A stretch of 33,886 bases of DNA. It comes from a virus. The stretch is taken from positions 1 to 33,886 of the IMG/VR virus record IMGVR_UViG_3300006736_004257. One strand, 5' to 3'. Position 1 is the first letter of the stretch, and the number at the start of each line of letters is the position of its first letter. The translations under genes were made by a program, and so were the position numbers. The notes under the pieces are model-generated. The model saw nothing but the letters and a program-made list of their open reading frames with translations, was not told the origin of the DNA and searched no databases. Of this stretch, positions 4,877-12,140 are shown piece by piece.

Positions 4877-5076
4877 TGGTTTCTGGCCTCCCTGATTTGT
4901 TGGCAGTACACGCAGAGCCCGACGCCTGGCAGGGCTGTTTGTCGGGCCTGGGGTATTTCGCTGGCACACTCGAGGCAGTGGGTGAGGCTTTTGCCCTGGT
5001 AGTGCGGGATGAGTGATAGCCCTGCATGGATGGTTTTTTCGATACGTTCGGCGGCAATGTCGGCAATATCGGCCAT
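4873..5076 (-). CDS. TraR/DksA-family C4 zinc-finger protein (early copy)
   Basis: A 67-aa protein with an N-terminal helix (MADIADIAAERIEKTI) and a C-terminal C4 finger, HCLECASEIPQAR followed by GVGLCVYCQQIRE, the hallmark of short TraR/DksA-type phage proteins. TraR binds the RNA polymerase secondary channel; whether this short form does so is not known. It lies directly after the primase-helicase (16-base gap), and its stop overlaps the next start. A second member of the family is encoded in the late operon at 24202-24426. The two share an 18-base identical stretch (4973-4990 and 24317-24334). Confidence 0.85.
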   Translation of the reverse strand: MADIADIAAERIEKTIHAGLSLIPHYQGKSLTHCLECASEIPQARQTALPGVGLCVYCQQIREARNQ

Positions 5077-5092
5077 GGTTTTCTCCTTGGTT

Positions 5093-7822
5093 TTAGTTAT
5101 TGTCTGGCACGGATACGGTGAGGCCGTATTCGCGCAGTTTGTTGAGGCTGATGGCGTGCAGGTGGGCGACCCGGCTGCGGCTGATGGTGCGCTCTACGTC
5201 GTCGAGGGCGATTATCCCGGCGCGCTTCATTTGGTCGTGGAATACCCGGGCTGATTTCACGGGCAGTGCGTCGTATTTGGCGCGCAGTGCGTTGTTTTGT
5301 GAGAGGTGCTGCATGCAGTGGGTGGCGCGGAATAGCAGCAGGGTGTCGGTGCCGTCGTCGCTCTGTTCGAATTTGTAGGGTGCGCTGAACTGGCCGCGAT
5401 CGATCTCGCCCAGGACGACTTCGAGGATCCACACCCATGGCTCGCGAGCGGCACGGGATTCGAGCACATGGCTGTTCATTTCGGTGACGAGGTCGTCTGG
5501 CAGGTCGCCGTGGTCTACGGGTAGGCCGGCAAACTCACAGAGCAAACGCCAGGCGGTGGCCAGCGCCGCATAGTTGACGACCATGCGTGCGCCACCGTCG
5601 TCGTTGTGACTGGCTGCGGATCTGCTGCGGAGTTTTTCGCAGGCTGTGTTGTACCGTTGGCGGACGCGCTGAGGGTCCAGTGTTGACAGCCATTGCAACC
5701 ATTCGCGCACCGGGAAGCGGGGGAGGGTTTCTGGCAGCAGGTTTCCGCGCCGGCCGCTGAGCTGGGTGCGGACGACTTTGCCGAGCAGGCTGTCGACGGG
5801 CACGTCTTCGCCTGCCAGGAGGACCGGGGCGCACAGCAGGTATTCGGTCATGTCGGCGCCACGCCGGGTGACGGTGAACTGGTAGGTTTCTTGCAGCAGC
5901 GCGACGGCTTTGTCGATGATGTCCTGTCGTCTCGCAGAGAGTTCTTCCCAGCCGACGGGGTGCGATGTGTGAGAAACGGAGGTGATAAGGCGGAACTCGG
6001 TGCCGAGGCTTTGGCCGGAGAACATGGTGAAGCCGATGGTGCGCTCCAGTCGCTTGATCAGTGTGGATTTGCCCGCCCCTTTGTCGGCCTGCAGCACCAT
6101 GTGTGGCCAGAATCCGAGCAGCGCTTTGAGGTGTCCGCCCAGGGCCCAGCAGAGCAGCAGGGATGCGGCGTTGCTTTTGAAGGTGTTCTGGTAGGCGGAT
6201 ATGACGTGTGCTGCGTCGCTGATTGGCCCGCGAGGAAATTGCAGGTTGTGGTAGGGGCACTGTTTGTCGGGTTCGCTGAAATAGCTGTCCGGCCCTTCGT
6301 TGATGGCGGGCCGGCTGTCCCGGTAGCAGAGGCCGACGAAGTTGGCGGCGTTGCGTGCGCCGAGGTCGGTGCCGCGTTCCCAGATGGCGAGCATGCGGCT
6401 GAACTGCTGGGGGCGAAACACCGGGCCGAATTTGTTCCAGTTGGTGAGGTTGTGCAGGCCGTCGTCGGACATGACTCGCCGGAGCAGGGTGTTGCCGTGG
6501 CGGGGGATTTGTACGGAGGCGGCAAAGACTATGTTGGGCTGGGTGTCCGGTTCGCCGGTCATGGTGGCCTGGGCGCTGGCAACGGTGATGCGAGAAAGGG
6601 CCGCCAAACGAAAACCGCAGATGTCTTCGTAGCGCAGGGTGCGCTCGCCTTCTTCGTCTGACACTTCTTTGACCATGCTGGTGAAGTCGGCTTTGACGCG
6701 GTATTTCCAGTAGATGGCGAAGTCGTGCGCGGGCAGGAATAACCGTTTTTTGCCTGGCTGCTCGGTGGTGCCCGGCAGTCCGGGGATTAACCAGGGTTCG
6801 AGGGTTTCCAGCGCCTGTCGAGTGAGGTCCGGACCTTTCTCTCGCAGGTGGTCGTTGATGTCGTTGATGTCTTCCCAGGGTGCCTGGTCTACCAGCATGG
6901 CGGGGATGTTCATGCCGGTGAGTTGGTCTACTACACGCCAGGCGGCGACCAGCCCGGGCCGCTCGCCAGCTTTTGGGCCGCTGGTGGTGGGCTTGTCGTT
7001 ATCCAGGCAGAGCACGACGCGCTTGCCGCGCAGCGGTGCCCAATCGATGTCCTGGTTGTTGGTGCCGCGTATGGCCACGGCAGCCCAGCCCTTGAGCCGG
7101 CCGGTTTGCTGGGCGATGGTTTCGACGGTTAGGGCGTTGATGGCGCTCTCTACGATGACGACGGTGTGGGCGCGCTCCAGTCGGTGTTTGCAGGATGTCC
7201 AGATTACCCCGCTTTTTTCGCCCTGTGATTTGGTTTTCAGGTCGCCGTTGAGGGTTGGGTCCAGGTAGCGGTAGTCCACGCCCAGCACGGCGCCGGTGGT
7301 CAGGCTGCGGCAGATGGTGGCGATGGCCGGGCCGCCATAGCCAAGTTGCCCTGGCTGTTTGCTGGTTGAGGTCCAGGACGAGAACCCGAGGGTGCGTCTT
7401 GCGATAGCGGTTTTTATGGTGTCGGCATCGATGCCGCGCTGGTTTTGTAGGTAGTCGATAGCCTGGTCTGGATTTCGCAGGCATTGCTGGGCGATGTATT
7501 CGATGGTCGATATGGGCTGGTGGCTTGGCTGCTCGGGTTTTGGATCTGCGGGGAAGCCGAACAGGTCGCGCACGCGCTTGATGGCGGTGGATGGGTCGCA
7601 GTTGTCGACGTAGCGCACCAGGTCGAAGCAGTCGCCACCGGTGTCGGCGCTAAAATCTTTCCAGCGCAGCTCGCCACCGTTGGCGGTGTAGATAGAGAGC
7701 GACGGGCTTTTGTCGTCGTGGTGAGGGCTCCGATAGTTGCCGGACGGATCCGGGCGCTCCAGGCCGAGCATTTCGGCCAGGGAGTGGAGATCCACTCTTG
7801 CTTTGATTTCGTGCAGCTGCAT
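5093..7822 (-). CDS. Phage primase-helicase (CHC2-like, Toprim, P-loop)
   Basis: A 909-aa replication protein. Residues about 5-95 resemble the DnaG-type CHC2 zinc-binding domain but have SPHHDDKSPSLSI and DTGGDCFDLV where the canonical CPFH...CFGC-GGD occurs, so most zinc-ligand cysteines are missing. A Toprim domain follows: VVIVESAINAL (221-231, Glu225) and CLDNDK (273-278). A P-loop DKGAGKST (580-587) and a HPVGWEEL segment (about 622) mark the ATPase/helicase-like domain, and the C-terminus is probably a DNA-binding tail. It would prime and unwind phage DNA, replacing the P2 gpA-type initiator, which is absent. The start at 7822 is preceded by ACGGGGCTGAC and lies one base from the stop of the 56-aa gene upstream. 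Confidence 0.9.
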   Translation of the reverse strand: MQLHEIKARVDLHSLAEMLGLERPDPSGNYRSPHHDDKSPSLSIYTANGGELRWKDFSADTGGDCFDLVRYVDNCDPSTAIKRVRDLFGFPADPKPEQPSHQPISTIEYIAQQCLRNPDQAIDYLQNQRGIDADTIKTAIARRTLGFSSWTSTSKQPGQLGYGGPAIATICRSLTTGAVLGVDYRYLDPTLNGDLKTKSQGEKSGVIWTSCKHRLERAHTVVIVESAINALTVETIAQQTGRLKGWAAVAIRGTNNQDIDWAPLRGKRVVLCLDNDKPTTSGPKAGERPGLVAAWRVVDQLTGMNIPAMLVDQAPWEDINDINDHLREKGPDLTRQALETLEPWLIPGLPGTTEQPGKKRLFLPAHDFAIYWKYRVKADFTSMVKEVSDEEGERTLRYEDICGFRLAALSRITVASAQATMTGEPDTQPNIVFAASVQIPRHGNTLLRRVMSDDGLHNLTNWNKFGPVFRPQQFSRMLAIWERGTDLGARNAANFVGLCYRDSRPAINEGPDSYFSEPDKQCPYHNLQFPRGPISDAAHVISAYQNTFKSNAASLLLCWALGGHLKALLGFWPHMVLQADKGAGKSTLIKRLERTIGFTMFSGQSLGTEFRLITSVSHTSHPVGWEELSARRQDIIDKAVALLQETYQFTVTRRGADMTEYLLCAPVLLAGEDVPVDSLLGKVVRTQLSGRRGNLLPETLPRFPVREWLQWLSTLDPQRVRQRYNTACEKLRSRSAASHNDDGGARMVVNYAALATAWRLLCEFAGLPVDHGDLPDDLVTEMNSHVLESRAAREPWVWILEVVLGEIDRGQFSAPYKFEQSDDGTDTLLLFRATHCMQHLSQNNALRAKYDALPVKSARVFHDQMKRAGIIALDDVERTISRSRVAHLHAISLNKLREYGLTVSVPDNN

Positions 7823-7823
7823 G

Positions 7824-7994
7824 TCAGCCCCGTGGTTTTTTGTTGTGTTGTGCCCAGGTGTTTTTTAAATGGGTTTTGACCATCGGCCGGAATTTTTCCG
7901 GCACTTTTTCCAGTGCGGCCCGGCGCTCGTCCAGTGTTTTCATTCTGGCAATTTCGAGCGCCCATTGGCGCGGTGGTTTGGTTGCTACTGGCAT
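7824..7994 (-). CDS. 56-aa phage protein
   Basis: A short gene found by reading the gap between the primase and the next gene. It encodes 56 residues beginning MPVATKPPRQWALEIARM, then KTLDERRAALEKVPEKF and RPMVKTHLKN. The pattern (LEIARM...ERRAALEKVP...VKTHLKN) is one seen in small proteins of P2-like and related prophages, of unknown function. The start overlaps the end of the upstream gene (stop 7985) by 10 bases, and the TGA lies one base before the primase ATG, so it fits the tightly packed operon. It is basic and helical, perhaps a replication accessory. Confidence 0.7.
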   Translation of the reverse strand: MPVATKPPRQWALEIARMKTLDERRAALEKVPEKFRPMVKTHLKNTWAQHNKKPRG

Positions 7995-8206
7995 GGCTGG
8001 TTTGCATCCGCTGATGCTGGCCCGACGAGTGGGGCAACTTCGGCCATTACTGTGTGGGCGGTTTTCATGGAGATAGAGCTAAACAGCCTGGTGAGCTCGG
8101 CAAAGTCTTCCTGGCTGGTGGCGGATAAGTCTTTTTTCATGAGTGCGTGGTATTGCTCAATTTCAAGCAGCAGTTTGTGGCCGAGGGGGATGGTTACGTA
8201 TTTCAT
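7985..8206 (-). CDS. Small phage protein, unknown function
   Basis: A 73-aa protein, predicted largely helical (HKLLLEIEQYHALMKKDLSAT, EDFAELTRLFSSISMKTAHTV). Not recognised. GGAG five to six bases before the ATG at 8206 gives a clear start. Its end overlaps the start of the 56-aa gene. Member of the leftward early operon between the switch and the primase. Confidence 0.65.
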   Translation of the reverse strand: MKYVTIPLGHKLLLEIEQYHALMKKDLSATSQEDFAELTRLFSSISMKTAHTVMAEVAPLVGPASADANQPCQ

Positions 8207-8218
8207 TGGTGGCTCCGG

Positions 8219-8458
8219 TTATGCCGTTGCGCAGCAGCAGTGCGCTTTTTTCTGCCGGGCATGGCGAATGCTAAAGGCAACCCGGACGGCAATTTCTGAT
8301 TCTGTGGCCAGCTCGGCGGCCAGCCCGCCCAGCTCCATTTCCAGTGCAGACTTGTCTGCCGGGTGAAGGTCGGGGGCGTCGAGGTGTTCGATAATTTCTT
8401 CGCGCCGGTGCATTTTTTGCTCGAGGCTCGCATCGAATATGACGTCCAGTTTGATCAT
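8219..8458 (-). CDS. Small phage protein, unknown function
   Basis: A 79-aa protein beginning MIKLDVIFDASLEQKM, helical and acidic in the middle (LHPADKSALEMELGGLAAEL) and ending in a Cys-rich HCCCATA. The overlapping frame 8203-8433 was rejected because this frame has the better start (GAGGGC upstream of 8458) and fits between its neighbours without long overlaps. Function unknown; early operon. Confidence 0.6.
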   Translation of the reverse strand: MIKLDVIFDASLEQKMHRREEIIEHLDAPDLHPADKSALEMELGGLAAELATESEIAVRVAFSIRHARQKKAHCCCATA

Positions 8459-8469
8459 AAAAAAAGCCC

Positions 8470-8844
8470 TCAGTGGACGGCTTTTTTGACGACAGAGAGT
8501 CGCCGGCGATGTGGGGTATCGATCAGCCGGTCGAATATGAGGCTGACTGAAACGGCGTAGTGGATGCCGCTGTTTGGGTCGACGAGTACAGCCATGCTGC
8601 TGGTGCTCAGGCTGATGTCCATGTGGCGCTGGTCGTTGGCGCTGGTCAGCTCGCCGTAGGCTCGGGCGACGGTGTTTTCTGCAATGGCCCGGTTTGCCTT
8701 CATGGTTGTGGTCAGATAGCCAACTGCACGGCTGAACAGCTCCTGCTCGCCAAGGTGTTCGCCCCGGTGTCGCCGGAGAAACGCCAGGGCCGCTTGCTGC
8801 AGGGTTTCCAGGTAGTTTGTGGGGTAGTGCAGTAATTCACTCAT
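8470..8844 (-). CDS. Phage protein, unknown function
   Basis: A 124-aa protein. MSELLHYPTNYLETLQQAALAFL leads into a helical middle and a C-terminal beta-rich part (SSMAVLVDPNSGIHYAVSVSLIF). The ATG at 8844 overlaps the stop of the preceding gene (ATGA) and follows AGAGGG. The open frame continues to 8937, but the overlap and the ribosome-binding site set the start. Not recognised beyond a general resemblance to hypothetical early proteins of P2-like prophages. Confidence 0.6.
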   Translation of the reverse strand: MSELLHYPTNYLETLQQAALAFLRRHRGEHLGEQELFSRAVGYLTTTMKANRAIAENTVARAYGELTSANDQRHMDISLSTSSMAVLVDPNSGIHYAVSVSLIFDRLIDTPHRRRLSVVKKAVH

Positions 8845-9035
8845 GGTTTTATCCCTCTGGGTTGCACCGGGTAAAGCGCCCGGCCGCGTCCACTGGTGCG
8901 CTTTGCTGCTTTGCGCAGCGCGGTTTTTGCCAGCCACTCGGCTGCCTGGTTGATGTCGTCAAGCCCCTGGTCTCGGCGGACGCGCTCTAGCGTTTCCCGT
9001 TCCGCCTGGCTTAGGGGTAGTTTTTGTTCCTGCAT
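8841..9035 (-). CDS. Small basic phage protein
   Basis: A 64-aa protein, MQEQKLPLSQAERETLERV followed by a helix and a basic tail (RKAAKRTSGRGRAL). The SQAERETLERVRRDQGLDDINQAAEWLAKTAL region looks like a ribbon-helix-helix or CopG-like segment, which would make it a DNA-binding accessory protein; this is inference from pattern. Coupled to the next gene by ATGA. Shine-Dalgarno is weak. Confidence 0.6.
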   Translation of the reverse strand: MQEQKLPLSQAERETLERVRRDQGLDDINQAAEWLAKTALRKAAKRTSGRGRALYPVQPRGIKP

Positions 9036-9063
9036 CTTTTCGTCGGCTCTTTAGAGACTTTGT

Positions 9064-9252
9064 TCAGGCGGTAACGGGTATGACACTGGGTGCATCCAGG
9101 ACGGTAGCCGCCTCTCGCATGATCAGCTGCCGCAGCATGGCGGCGGGCTGCTCACCCTGGTAGTTGGCCAGGGCTTGGATTAGAGCGTGCTCGTAGTCGT
9201 CCAGGCGAACAGTCACTCGGTTGTCACGGACGCGCTTTGGGTCGGCGTACAT
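9064..9252 (-). CDS. Ribbon-helix-helix-like phage protein
   Basis: A 62-aa protein. NRVTVRLDDYEHALIQAL (about residues 10-27) has the strand-then-helix pattern of a ribbon-helix-helix domain, followed by a second helix (GEQPAAMLRQLIMREAATVL). Such proteins often regulate or assist replication; here the target is unknown. AAGGAG seven bases before the ATG at 9252 is a strong start. It is the second gene of the early operon, 11 bases from the stop of the first. Confidence 0.7.
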   Translation of the reverse strand: MYADPKRVRDNRVTVRLDDYEHALIQALANYQGEQPAAMLRQLIMREAATVLDAPSVIPVTA

Positions 9253-9264
9253 GGCTGTCTCCTT

Positions 9265-9504
9265 CTACCGGGTACTTAAGTTGGTGGGTGCTGTCATGTG
9301 TATGGCCGGAGGAATGTTCCCCAGCTTTATGCCGAGCAGGCAGGCGGCGCGGTGTGATTCGCCACGCAGACCCTTCTTGCGACCGGACAGCAGTTGATAA
9401 ACGGTTGGCTCGTCCAGACCGTGTTCACGGGCGAAATCGGCAATGGATTTCCCCTGGTGATCCAGGGCTTGGCGGGCTTGCTCGGGGGTAAGTAAATGGG
9501 GCAT
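9265..9504 (-). CDS. HTH protein, BcepMu gp16-like family; first gene of early operon
   Basis: A 79-aa protein matching the phage-associated BcepMu gp16 family. LTPEQARQALDHQGKSIADFAREHGL is followed by DEPTVYQLLSGRKKGLRGESHRAACLLGIK, a helix-turn-helix with the typical LSGRKKGLRGE core. In this family's prophages it is the first gene opposite the repressor, a Cro-like position, so it may help commit to lytic growth or prime the early operon (inference). Transcription should start at the leftward promoter at 9541-9568. Its ribosome-binding site is weak. Its stop is 11 bases from the next start. Confidence 0.85.
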   Translation of the reverse strand: MPHLLTPEQARQALDHQGKSIADFAREHGLDEPTVYQLLSGRKKGLRGESHRAACLLGIKLGNIPPAIHMTAPTNLSTR

Positions 9505-9519
9505 AGTTCAAAACCATCT

Positions 9520-9594
9520 AAATGCGTTCATGTTGGGTTGATTATGCACACAAAAACGATCATTGCAAGAGGTTGTGCATACAAATGAGTTCAT
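9520..9594. promoter_or_regulatory. Repressor operator array (three related sites)
   Basis: Three related 12-mers occur at regular intervals: AAATGCGTTCAT at 9520-9531, AAAAACGATCAT at 9552-9563 and AAATGAGTTCAT at 9583-9594. Start-to-start distances are 32 and 31 bp, about three helical turns. The third is embedded in the near-palindrome AATGA-GT-TCATT and covers the repressor start codon (9585). The second lies within the leftward promoter. The flanks of sites two and three also match (TATGCACAC and TGTGCATAC). Probably bound by the XRE repressor, the gp16-like protein, or both. Confidence 0.6.
9541..9568 (-). promoter_or_regulatory. Leftward early promoter
   Basis: On the minus strand, TTGCAA (complement of 9563-9568) and CATAAT (complement of 9541-9546) are separated by 16 bases, a fair sigma-70 promoter with 4/6 and 5/6 matches. 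Transcription would start near 9534, 30 bases ahead of the gp16-like ATG. Operator site two (9552-9563) fills its spacer, which fits direct repression. Confidence 0.55.
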
Positions 9595-9929
9595 TGGGCG
9601 ATAGGCTTCGCAGCGAACGAGAAAGGCTAGGTTTAAACCAGGAGGATTTTGGTCGGGTCGGGGGCGTAAATAGAAATAGTCAGGCGAACTATGAAAAGGG
9701 GGCTAGAAGCCCTGACTCGTCATATTTGGCCGCGATCGCCGCCGCAGGTGTCGACGTGTTGTATGTGTTGACTGGGGACAGGACCCCCCAGCCAGAGCAA
9801 GCGCTGAGCGTCAGAGAGCAATCAGTTGTCTACAATTTCCGGGTCCTTTCGGAGGCAGATAAAGCTGCAATACAGCGTCTCTCTGGTGCGCTGGCGCAAT
9901 CGCCCGACGACGAGCTGAACGAGGGCTGA
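9585..9929 (+). CDS. XRE-family phage repressor (CI-like)
   Basis: A 114-aa protein. The helix-turn-helix domain (about 4-60) reads LGDRLRSERERLGLNQEDFGRVGG, NRNSQANYEKGARSPDSSYLAAIAAAGVDVLYVLTG, the XRE pattern typical of short prophage repressors. The remainder is a helical oligomerisation tail without a LexA/UmuD-type protease domain, so RecA-triggered self-cleavage is not expected. The frame is open from 9522, but the protein pattern begins at the ATG at 9585, which overlaps operator site three. This would allow autorepression, including at translation-start DNA. Divergent from the early operon. It would maintain lysogeny. Confidence 0.88.
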   Translation: MSSLGDRLRSERERLGLNQEDFGRVGGVNRNSQANYEKGARSPDSSYLAAIAAAGVDVLYVLTGDRTPQPEQALSVREQSVVYNFRVLSEADKAAIQRLSGALAQSPDDELNEG

Positions 9930-10209
9930 TATTTTATTATTGTCGGCCGACTCTTTAGCCGAAGCCGCGCCAGCTCTGCTTTTGCGGCAGATTTTCACAT
10001 TGATGTGACACGGTAAATCACCGCCAAACCCTTCGCCTGGCGAAACCATAAAACGCTCTAAACCCCTGTGGCTGCGGGGCTTTCAGCGTTACACTGATTT
10101 CAGCTCCCAAATTTTTGCCGTTTTCCGCAGGCGTTGGGAGGAGTGACCGGCCGGCCTCGGGTGGCCGCGATTTTTGATTTTGTCTGTTGTCCTTGAGGGG
10201 GGTCAGTTG
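9930..10209. other. Intergenic region between repressor and moron
   Basis: About 280 bases without a convincing gene. It holds an inverted repeat CTCCCAA (10104-10110) with TTGGGAG (10134-10140), a GC-rich stem with T-run at 10152-10175, and CCCC...GGGG around 10069-10080. Minus-strand frames here have no ribosome-binding site and look like noise. No promoter for the downstream gene was recognised with confidence. Confidence 0.5.
10152..10175 (+). terminator. Possible rho-independent terminator after repressor
   Basis: CGGCC (10152-10156), loop TCGGGT, GGCCG (10163-10167), followed by CGATTTTT. The five-base GC stem is short, so confidence is moderate. It would end the repressor transcript and insulate the next gene. 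Confidence 0.45.
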
Positions 10210-10719
10210 ATGTCTATAACAAGCTGTAAAGAATGTGGCGTGGATGTATCAAAAAAAGCTAAAGCATGCCCGGCGTGCGGCGTAAAAAAACCAGGGCTCA
10301 CCTGGAAAGATACCGCCATGGGTCTGGCTTTCTTTTTTGTGTTGGTCGGAGTGGTAAGTCTGTTTTTTGGTTCTGACGACAAGGAAGATACTGGCTCTGC
10401 TGAGCGGGAATGGTATTCAGGCGGGACTCTACACCAGGAGAATGGCTTGGCCTGGCAGACCGCATCGGAAGAGAACCGTTTGGCGACCTGCGCCGACATT
10501 GTTTATGCAATGCACGATAAGGGTATTTTTAAAAGTAGTATCAGCGACAACATAGCGGTTGTTGATGATCTCAAGCCGTATGCAACAGAGCTGAAAAACG
10601 CACTAGATACGGCATTCGAGAAGAAGCCGAACCAAGAAGAAAACAAAAATCTGTACACGAACCAGCTGGTGAGCGAGACGGCGGTAATGCTGTCAACGCT
10701 GATGGGGTGGCTGGAGTAG
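10210..10719 (+). CDS. Zinc-ribbon plus membrane-anchored protein (moron candidate)
   Basis: A 169-aa protein. The N-terminal zinc ribbon has CKEC (6-9) and CPAC (20-23) spaced by a Lys-rich loop, followed by one transmembrane helix at about 36-54 (AMGLAFFFVLVGVVSLFF) and a polar, helical 115-residue domain. Topology and function cannot be read further. The frame opens at 10174 but a G-run Shine-Dalgarno precedes the ATG at 10210. It is transcribed rightward in an otherwise leftward stretch, between repressor and late operon. It is visibly richer in A/T codons (Lys/Asn-rich C-terminal part) than its neighbours. That is the classic position and look of a lysogenic-conversion gene expressed from the prophage. 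It converges with the baseplate spike gene, with only about 11 bases between stops. Confidence 0.7.
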   Translation: MSITSCKECGVDVSKKAKACPACGVKKPGLTWKDTAMGLAFFFVLVGVVSLFFGSDDKEDTGSAEREWYSGGTLHQENGLAWQTASEENRLATCADIVYAMHDKGIFKSSISDNIAVVDDLKPYATELKNALDTAFEKKPNQEENKNLYTNQLVSETAVMLSTLMGWLE

Positions 10720-10730
10720 AGGCATTTTTG

Positions 10731-11429
10731 TTATTCCGTCATTGGGTCCAGTGAAGACTTGAGCCCACCAACCGCGCCACTCGCGCCGGTAAATGTTCCC
10801 GCGTTGGTTGGTCCGCTGCCGCCGTGGTTGTGTGCCGCTGCGGCGTTGGCGATGGTGATGACTTCGCCCATGAGATCCGACAGCAGCTGCAGCACGTTGT
10901 CCGCTTCGTTGCCCACCCAAACTTTGCCACCGTCCTCGACTTTCAGCCGCTGCCGGGTGGTGGCCAGTCGGTCGGCGATGGCCTGGCAGCGCTCGGTGAT
11001 GTTGTCGTCCTCATCGATGCGGTAGTAGTTGTCCGCGTCCCGCGCCAGCAGCACGTCATCCGCGCCCAGTGCGGGCAGGGTGCAGCCCTGCACGAGAATC
11101 GTCCGGATGAAAGGCTTGTCCGGATTGCCCAGGATAAACCCCAGCTCCACCAGCGCCCCTACCTTTGGATACACAAAAACCCCGCGCTGCTCACCGGATC
11201 CGGTGGCGGGCAGTGGTATCTTGTCGAATACCGGCACAGCCGTGTCGGGCTTGCCCTGGTTGTTAAGCACCTGCACATCCACGCAGTAGGCCGGGGCCTT
11301 GCTGGTCGATACGGCCGCTTCACCTATCGGGTAAACTTTCTCCACCCGACCCCACTGGGGCAGGTGCAGGCGGGCGGTCAGCTCGGGAAACAGGCGACGC
11401 ACAATGCGGCGAATCGTTTGCTCTAGCAT
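10731..11429 (-). CDS. V: Baseplate spike / assembly protein V (gp45-type)
   Basis: A 232-aa protein with an N-terminal helix, an OB-fold region (about 20-125: GRVEKVYPIG, VPVFDKIPLPATGSG, GVFVYPKVGALVELGFILGNPDKPFI) typical of phage baseplate assembly protein V/Mu gp45 spikes, and a C-terminal repeat-poor tail with AAAHNHGGSGPTNAG, the His-rich tip motif of such spikes. It would form the membrane-piercing trimer under the tail tube. In P2 gene V is upstream of W-J-I; here it is the last gene of the late operon, after the fibre cluster. It starts one base beyond the hub gene's stop. Confidence 0.85.
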   Translation of the reverse strand: MLEQTIRRIVRRLFPELTARLHLPQWGRVEKVYPIGEAAVSTSKAPAYCVDVQVLNNQGKPDTAVPVFDKIPLPATGSGEQRGVFVYPKVGALVELGFILGNPDKPFIRTILVQGCTLPALGADDVLLARDADNYYRIDEDDNITERCQAIADRLATTRQRLKVEDGGKVWVGNEADNVLQLLSDLMGEVITIANAAAAHNHGGSGPTNAGTFTGASGAVGGLKSSLDPMTE

Positions 11430-12140
11430 TTACCGATCCCTCCACGGGTTTGCGGCCCACTGCAGCTGCATATTCAGTCCGGATAGGGCCACATCCGTCA
11501 GCACGTTGCCGTTGTAGATCGCCCCAGGGCGGAATGCCGGCATAGCGGGAATGGTCGCGCCGTTGCTCACCGTCACGCTGGTTTCAAATTCCCTGGGCAC
11601 GTCAACGGGCTTGCCAGGCCACGCCGAATGGTCCCAGCTGCCCACAAACACCGCGCCGTCCGGCTGCTGCTGCCAGATCGGTTTTGCGATGTTGAAAACT
11701 GCCGCCAGGCTGTCCATGGCATGGTATCCGCTGCCCAGATTGTAAAACGCCGGGGCTCTTTTCTGCTGGTAAAGCGTGGCGGCAGTTGGCAGCGTGAACC
11801 CCACGCCGGTTGCGGCTGTAATGGCCGCCAAGGTGTCTCCCAGCGTCACATCCCGCAACGCCAGTGGCAGCCGGTGATACAACACCCCGGCCAACTCTCG
11901 GCAGAAAATTCGCACCTGCTTTTTGTCGACGGCCGTGCAGCTCTCCACATAGCCAACAAACCACGTTTTGAGCGCCGTGGCCTGGTAGCCGCAGCGGAAC
12001 ACCACCACCCCTTTCAGGGTGGCGGTGTCGCTTTGCACGGAGAACACCGCACGCCCCGGGCTGAACAGCGATAGCTGAATGCTGTCCGAGACAATCTGGC
12101 GCGGCTCACCCGCCACCGTCAGGGTCTTGTGCAGCTTCAC
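11430..12140 (-). CDS. D: Baseplate hub protein D-like
   Basis: A 236-aa protein with the early-beta pattern of phage late-control protein D/gp27-type hubs: LTVAGEPRQIVSDSIQLSLFSPGRAVFSVQS, a GVVVFRCGYQ segment, WFVGYVESC, DVTLGDTLAAITAATGVGF and YHAMDSLAAVF. It would cap the tail tube and hold the spike encoded next. It is shorter than P2 gpD (387 aa). The start is GTG, overlapping the preceding stop as GTGA, so it is translationally coupled. Assignment rests on pattern and on its position directly before the spike gene. Confidence 0.72.
   Translation of the reverse strand: MKLHKTLTVAGEPRQIVSDSIQLSLFSPGRAVFSVQSDTATLKGVVVFRCGYQATALKTWFVGYVESCTAVDKKQVRIFCRELAGVLYHRLPLALRDVTLGDTLAAITAATGVGFTLPTAATLYQQKRAPAFYNLGSGYHAMDSLAAVFNIAKPIWQQQPDGAVFVGSWDHSAWPGKPVDVPREFETSVTVSNGATIPAMPAFRPGAIYNGNVLTDVALSGLNMQLQWAANPWRDR

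Noticed and set aside
5693-6661. 322-codon plus-strand frame opposite the primase
   Set aside because: Shadow of the primase codon pattern (GC-rich third positions), no ribosome-binding site, no family pattern.
9822-10049. Minus-strand 75-codon frame after the repressor as a gene
   Set aside because: No ribosome-binding site, overlaps the repressor gene antisense, unusual composition.
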